Assembly (NCBI RefSeq): GCF_017939745.1
Contig: NZ_JAGKQQ010000001.1
Coordinates: 4,960,001-5,024,000, forward strand
DNA length: 64,000 bases
Source: Gemmata palustris
GTDB taxonomy: Bacteria > Planctomycetota > Planctomycetia > Gemmatales > Gemmataceae
Direction of reading: 5' to 3'
The translations under genes and the position numbers were made by a program. This document shows, piece by piece, positions 59,920 to 64,000 of the stretch. The notes beneath the pieces were generated by a model, which did no database searches, was not told the origin of the DNA, and was given only the letters and a program-made list of their open reading frames with translations. Position 1 is the stretch's first letter, and each line of letters starts with the position of its first letter.

Positions 59920-60801
59920 ATGCTCGCACACCTCCGCACACTCCGACTCGCCGCGTGGCTCGGCTGGCAGCTCGAAACCAACTGGGCGAACCCGTGGTTG
60001 TTCGCGGTGTACATGTTCGTGAAGCCCGTGTGCGGGTCGCTCATGCTCGTGGGCATGTTCTTCGCCGCGGACCAGGCCGCCGTCGGTGTCGGCCGTGCCC
60101 GAATTTCACCGCAGTTCCTGCCGTACATGTACGTGTCCAATGCGTGCTACGGCCTGGTCGGTACGGTGATGTTCGGGCTGAGTTACGCGGTGGTGCGCGA
60201 CCGCGAGCACTACCGCATGTTGAAGTACATCTACATCAGCCCGGCGCAGTTCCAGACGTACTTTCTCGGGCGCGGGGCGTCGCGCGCCCTGGAGGGCACT
60301 GTGGGCGGCGTGCTGAGCCTCACCGTGGGGTTGATCCTATTTGCGCAAGTGCGGAACTCGGTCGCCGTCGATGTACCGTGGTTAATCGTTTACCTGCTCA
60401 TCGGTGCCATGATGCTCTGGGCCTGCGGGATGCTGCTCGCCGCCGCGTGCCTGAACATGTCGCGGAACGGGATGTTCCTGAGCGAAGGTATTGCGGGACT
60501 GGTGTACTTGCTGAGCGGCGTGGTGTTTCCGCTGTCGGTGTTTCAGGGGAGCATGGCCTGGGTTCAGTGGATCAGTCTGAGTTTGCCGACGACGTACTGG
60601 CTCGAGGGTATGCGCCGCGCACTGATGGGCCAAGTGCCCGAGAAACTCCGCGGCCCGCTCTCGAGCTGGTCGAACGCGGAACTCGCCCTCACGCTGTTCG
60701 CGACGACCGCGGCGCTGGTGGTCGCGGCTCAGCTCTTCTGGCGCTGGAGCGAGCGCCGTGCTTGGCGCTTGGGCAAGCTCGAAGAGAACGCGGGCGTGTG
60801 A
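59920..60801 (+). CDS. ABC-2 type transporter permease
   Basis: A 293-residue membrane protein starting at ATG 59920 (MLAHLRTLRLAAWLGWQLETNW). Six membrane spans can be followed: about 25-50 (AVYMFVKPVCGSLMLVGMFF), 70-95, 125-150 (VGGVLSLTVGLILFA), 155-185 (YLLIGAMMLWACGMLLAA), 200-220 (GIAGLVYLLSGVVFPLSVF) and 265-285. The RDREHYRMLKYIYISPAQFQTYFLGR loop is typical of ABC-2 permeases, which contact the ATPase there. No ATPase gene is adjacent, so it must use one encoded elsewhere. The substrate is unknown. Confidence 0.85.
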   Translation: MLAHLRTLRLAAWLGWQLETNWANPWLFAVYMFVKPVCGSLMLVGMFFAADQAAVGVGRARISPQFLPYMYVSNACYGLVGTVMFGLSYAVVRDREHYRMLKYIYISPAQFQTYFLGRGASRALEGTVGGVLSLTVGLILFAQVRNSVAVDVPWLIVYLLIGAMMLWACGMLLAAACLNMSRNGMFLSEGIAGLVYLLSGVVFPLSVFQGSMAWVQWISLSLPTTYWLEGMRRALMGQVPEKLRGPLSSWSNAELALTLFATTAALVVAAQLFWRWSERRAWRLGKLEENAGV

Positions 60802-60986
60802 ATTTTGTTGAATCGGCTGACGACCTCTCACTTGGCGAGTCGATCTTGGTGAATCTCGATTGGACGATCGCATTATTTTCGCACAGGACGGGTGCAGGCG
60901 AGCGGATTCCCGAATCACATCACACTTCCGGGGACGATCTTCCAAAACGCAGCGGCACCAGCCTCCGTCACCGGAGGTGCTACGGG

Positions 60987-61154
60987 ATGCGGAGCTTCTT
61001 CAAATCGCTCTTTGGAGGCGGGACCGCCGCGCCCTTGAACCGCGATCTATCGAGCGCATCTGGGACGACCTGTCGGCGCGATCATTCGCTGGCAAGACGA
61101 AAGCGAGGAGTTCTACATCCTCTGCGGCAACGGGGCTGGGCGAACCTGAGCACG
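60987..61154 (+). pseudogene. Possible decayed small gene
   Basis: The ATG at 60987 opens MRSFFKSLFGGGTAAP; another frame of the same stretch reads EVLRDAELLQIALWRRD and IERIWDDLSA, and the third reads IIRWQDESEEFYILCGNGAG up to a stop near 61153. The three pieces are gene-like but in different frames, so this may be a gene broken by frameshifts, or a chance effect. There is no ribosome-binding site of note. Confidence 0.3.
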
Positions 61155-61395
61155 TTCATGTAACTGTGTCGCGGGTCTGGCCGCTGGTAGAGCATGAGCG
61201 CAGGTCGCACTCCGCACTTTGCGTGTAGTGGAAGGGTTGAGCCCCGCGCATCAGTGGCTGAGCACTGGGAACAAACCGTGAGTCGGTCGACCGACCGAGG
61301 ACCGAACACGTGCCACGAAAGTTCGCTGGCACGCACCAATGGTTCGGGTAAGATCAACACGCACACAGAATCATCTCCCGCTTCGAGGATCTGCC
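61155..61395. other. Intergenic region before the DUF1559 gene
   Basis: About 240 bp with no convincing gene or strong hairpin. The DUF1559 promoter is expected here. Confidence 0.35.
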
Positions 61396-62220
61396 GTGCC
61401 CCGATCAGCACGCAACGGGTTTAGTCTGATCGAATTTCTGGTTGTCGTTGCCATCATTGCGGTCGTGATCGGCCTCACGCTCCCCGCGATCCGTCGCGTT
61501 CGCGAACCGGCCGCGCGCATGAAGTGCATGAACAACCTCAAGCAACTGATGCTGGCGATGCACAACTATGCGGACGCGGGCAGCCCGGTCGCGCGTCCGT
61601 CAACAGGCCACCCGAATGCGCCCGCCGGGCATACGTTCCCCCCGGGGTGTTTCGGGCCGGGGGCGACGCCCGAGGAGCGCCTCAGTTGGACGGTCGCGCT
61701 GTTGCCGTACCTGGAACAGGAGCGCCTGTTCAAGCAATTCGATGTCGAGAAGGGATACGCGGGAAATCTCCCGGCGGCCCAGACGCAACTCAAGGTGTTC
61801 CTCTGCCCCGAGCCAAAGGAGGCGACGACGGGCGACGCGGTGACCCATTACGTCGCGCTGGCCGGTATCGGGTACGACGCCGCCGGGCAGCCTGCGGGCA
61901 CCACCGGGAACGGCTTCATGGGCTACGACCGTCGGACCGAATTCGCGACGATCAAAGACGGTACCGCCAACACAATCGCTCTGATGGAAACGCGCTCCGG
62001 GCTTGGGCCGTGGGCACGCGGCGGCGCGGCGAACGTGCGCGGCTTCGATCCCGCCGATGTGCCACTGCACGGCGATCACCGGCCATTCGGTGGCCACATC
62101 GGTGGCATGAACGTAGCGATGGCTGACGGCTTCGTTCGATTCATTAGTGCCCGAATCGAGCCGAAGAAGCTGGCTGCCGCGATCACCATCGCCGGCGGAG
62201 AACCGGTCGACCTGGATTGA
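61396..62220 (+). CDS. DUF1559 pseudopilin-like protein (GTG start)
   Basis: A 274-residue protein from GTG 61396 (VPRSARNGFSLIEFLVVVAI), with GAGGAT ahead. The prepilin-like signal GFSLIEFLVVVAIIAVVIGL is followed by PAIRRVREPAARMKCMNNLKQL, the family signature, then TFPPGCFGPGATPEERLSWTV, LPYLEQERLFKQFD and a C-terminal GGMNVAMADGFVRFISARI. It is an exported pseudopilin-like protein of unknown role. The next gene starts 8 bp after the stop and is probably co-transcribed. It is a second member of the family seen at 22996-23916. Confidence 0.9.
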   Translation: MPRSARNGFSLIEFLVVVAIIAVVIGLTLPAIRRVREPAARMKCMNNLKQLMLAMHNYADAGSPVARPSTGHPNAPAGHTFPPGCFGPGATPEERLSWTVALLPYLEQERLFKQFDVEKGYAGNLPAAQTQLKVFLCPEPKEATTGDAVTHYVALAGIGYDAAGQPAGTTGNGFMGYDRRTEFATIKDGTANTIALMETRSGLGPWARGGAANVRGFDPADVPLHGDHRPFGGHIGGMNVAMADGFVRFISARIEPKKLAAAITIAGGEPVDLD

Positions 62221-62228
62221 GGGCCGCG

Positions 62229-62882
62229 GTGAGATACCGGATTCTAACGGCAGTTCTCCGCGCACTCGCGGTCGTCTTGATTCTGCGAGTGCTGGCCGCG
62301 ATTCTGGCGAATTATCCCGATTACTTCCCGCCCAATTTCGATGCGCTCTTCCTGCTGGGACGAGAGGCGACGTTCGTCGGCGCCTACCGGCCGGCGTTCT
62401 ACCTGCACATCTTTTCCGGCCCGGTCGTGTTGTTCAACGGATTGATCCTGCTGAGCGGATACGTTCGACGGCGCCACGGCGGCGCGCACCGGTTCTTGGG
62501 TCGGGTTCAAGTCGTTGTGCTACTGTTGTTCGTGCTCCCGAGCAGCGTGGTGATGTCCCGACACGCCTTCGGTGGTTGGCCGGCAGGGTTGAGCTTTCTC
62601 TTACTATCGGCGGCGACCGCGACCTGTGCGATCGCGGGTGTCGTTCACGCACGGCGCCGCCGCTTCGACCGGCACCGGCGCTGGATGCTCCGCTCCTATG
62701 TCTTGATCTGTTCGGCGGTGGTCCTTCGTCTGATCTCCGGTGCGGCGGGGCTGGTCGGGGTGCCGAGCCCCGAGGGAGCGTACATCATCGCGGCCTGGAG
62801 CAGTTGGTTGCTCCCACTGGCGGTCTTCGAGCTCGTGGAACGTGTGCCGGCGCATCGCCAATCCCGGCGCCCTCGGCCCTGA
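62229..62882 (+). CDS. DUF2306-like membrane protein
   Basis: A 217-residue protein from GTG 62229 with GAGGG about 6 bases ahead; a TTG at 62217 overlaps the previous stop and is less likely. Five or six membrane spans: about 8-28 (LTAVLRALAVVLILRVLAA), 60-82 (FYLHIFSGPVVLFNGLILLSG), 95-113, 120-142, 163-185 and 195-212. The HIFSGPVVLFNG / RRRHGGAHRFLGRV / RHRRWMLRSYVL arrangement fits DUF2306, an uncharacterised membrane family with conserved His residues. It follows the DUF1559 gene closely. Confidence 0.8.
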   Translation: MRYRILTAVLRALAVVLILRVLAAILANYPDYFPPNFDALFLLGREATFVGAYRPAFYLHIFSGPVVLFNGLILLSGYVRRRHGGAHRFLGRVQVVVLLLFVLPSSVVMSRHAFGGWPAGLSFLLLSAATATCAIAGVVHARRRRFDRHRRWMLRSYVLICSAVVLRLISGAAGLVGVPSPEGAYIIAAWSSWLLPLAVFELVERVPAHRQSRRPRP

Positions 62883-63025
62883 TGCAATCCCGTCGTACCC
62901 GCCGGCATGCGACGGGTTATACGGCCGGTCAATTCGATAAAACCGCCCCGTCCTTCCCAATCACGCTTGTCGGTACCGTCCCCCGATCGCAGGCTGAACG
63001 GCGTCACCTTTGCGGAGCCTGCCTG
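62883..63025. other. Intergenic region before the final S9 peptidase
   Basis: 143 bp without a gene. The promoter of the peptidase gene is expected here. No repeat was recognised. Confidence 0.3.
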
Positions 63026-64000
63026 ATGTACCGCCATTCGTTGCTGTTCCTCGCGCTGACCGCGGTCCCGGCCGCGGCTCAACCGCAACCGGCCGAGCCC
63101 ACCAAACTCACGCTCGACCGGATCTTCGCCTCCGACGACTTCGCGGGCGATCCCGTCCCGGCGGTGAAGTGGCTCGACGGTGGGGCGTACACCACTCTCC
63201 GGCCGTCGAAGGCGCACAAGAACGCGAGCGACCTCGTCCGGTTCGACCCCGCGGGGAAGAGCGAGGTACTCGTCGCGGCCGAGAAGTTGGTTCCACCGAA
63301 CGCGAAGGAGCCGATCGCGATCCACGGGTACGAGCTGTCGAAGGATCTCGACCTCGTGCTGATCTACACCGACTCCGTCAAAGTCTGGCGGCAGAACACC
63401 CGCGGTGACTACTGGACCTTCCGCCGCTCGACCGGCGCGCTCACGAAGCTCGGCGGCGACGCCAAGCCGTCCACCCTGATGTTCGCCAAACTCTCGCCCG
63501 ATGGCACCCGCGTCGGGTACGTCCACGACAACAACCTGTTCGTCGAACCGACCGCGGGCGGCGCGGCGGTGAAGCTCACGGCAGACGGCTCGGAGCAAGT
63601 TATCAACGGCACCTTCGACTGGGTGTACGAAGAGGAGTTCTTCTGCCGCGACGGGTGGCGCTGGAGCCCGGACGGTAAGTCGATCGCGTACTGGCAGCTC
63701 GACACCCGCGGCGTGAAGACGTTCACCCTGATCGACAACACGAGCGCCTCGTACCCGGTCCTCAAGACGTTCGCGTACCCCAAGACCGGGGAGCGGAACT
63801 CGGCGTGCCGGGTCGGTGTGATACCCGCGGCCGGCGGGCCGACGACGTGGGCCGAGGTTCCCGGCGACACCCGAACGGACTTCTACATCCCGCGGATGGA
63901 GTGGGCGGGGAACTCGAACGAGCTGGTGATCCAGCGGGTCAACCGGCTCCAGAACGCGGTGGACGTGGTGCTCGTCGACGCCGCGACCGGCAAGGCGCGA
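63026..64000 (+). CDS. S9 dipeptidyl peptidase IV-like, N-terminal part (runs off the window)
   Basis: An open frame of 325 codons from ATG 63026 to the window end with no stop. It opens with a signal peptide (MYRHSLLFLALTAVPAAAQ). The N-terminal beta-propeller of the DPP-IV family follows: KWLDGGAYTTLRP, GTFDWVYEEEFFCRDGWRWSPDGKSIAYWQLD, where DWVYEEE is the diagnostic DPP-IV motif carrying the Glu pair that binds the peptide amino terminus. The catalytic alpha/beta hydrolase domain lies beyond base 64000. It is expected to remove N-terminal dipeptides (Xaa-Pro) from peptides outside the cytoplasm. Confidence 0.9.
   Translation, partial: MYRHSLLFLALTAVPAAAQPQPAEPTKLTLDRIFASDDFAGDPVPAVKWLDGGAYTTLRPSKAHKNASDLVRFDPAGKSEVLVAAEKLVPPNAKEPIAIHGYELSKDLDLVLIYTDSVKVWRQNTRGDYWTFRRSTGALTKLGGDAKPSTLMFAKLSPDGTRVGYVHDNNLFVEPTAGGAAVKLTADGSEQVINGTFDWVYEEEFFCRDGWRWSPDGKSIAYWQLDTRGVKTFTLIDNTSASYPVLKTFAYPKTGERNSACRVGVIPAAGGPTTWAEVPGDTRTDFYIPRMEWAGNSNELVIQRVNRLQNAVDVVLVDAATGKAR

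Overview
The window is GC-rich chromosomal DNA from a planctomycete, most likely of the Gemmata group (family Gemmataceae). This rests on family content: two DUF1559 pseudopilin-like proteins, a PEP-CTERM protein, FG-GAP surface proteins with an N-terminal LExRxVP-type motif, a ThuA-like protein, a Tat-exported Gfo/Idh/MocA oxidoreductase, secreted S9 peptidases and many small secreted proteins of unknown function. No rRNA, tRNA, CRISPR array, phage or plasmid backbone was recognised.

Layout. 1-9 kb: secreted proteins, a GT4 glycosyltransferase, a VWA lipoprotein, a ThuA-like protein, pdxJ and a PpiC-type foldase lipoprotein. 9-18 kb, minus strand: a four-gene ABC system resembling the Gld/Nos auxiliary transporters (ATPase, permease, GldG-like protein, 1469-residue DUF4340 protein). 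18-21.5 kb: a DUF6941-like pair and the rpsO-pnp operon. 21.7-31 kb: a D-threonine-aldolase-like enzyme, a DUF1559 protein, a degenerate IS701-like transposase, a Met/Cys-rich 153-residue protein and an Rrf2-cysK pair, separated by AT-richer gene-poor stretches. 30.6-33.8 kb, minus strand: DUF1653, a sensor-less sigma-54 activator, a 7Fe ferredoxin and a Tat-exported cupin. 33.9-37.4 kb: a winged-helix-like protein paired with a large P-loop ATPase. 37.4-48.7 kb: a LuxR-type regulator, secreted proteins, folC, two FG-GAP surface proteins and a membrane protein. 48.8-54 kb: a GAF histidine kinase, a Y-family polymerase and a 742-residue protein that fuses CobT-like, NadD-like and NAD-kinase modules. 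54-64 kb: a REP-associated tyrosine transposase (RAYT) between two long palindromes, an oxidoreductase, DUF4261, two S9-family peptidases (the last runs off the end), an ABC-2 permease, a second DUF1559 protein and a DUF2306-like membrane protein.

The most interesting points are the three-module NAD(P) fusion protein (51759-53987), the RAYT cradled by near-perfect 45-47 bp palindrome arms with a third copy 21 kb away, the Met/Cys-rich protein (40 percent Met plus Cys), GC-rich palindromic elements inserted in frame inside coding sequences (folC, the 33889 gene and probably the NAD fusion), and quasi-repetitive word-like spacers in front of several start codons. All family assignments come from reading the sequence; no database search was run.
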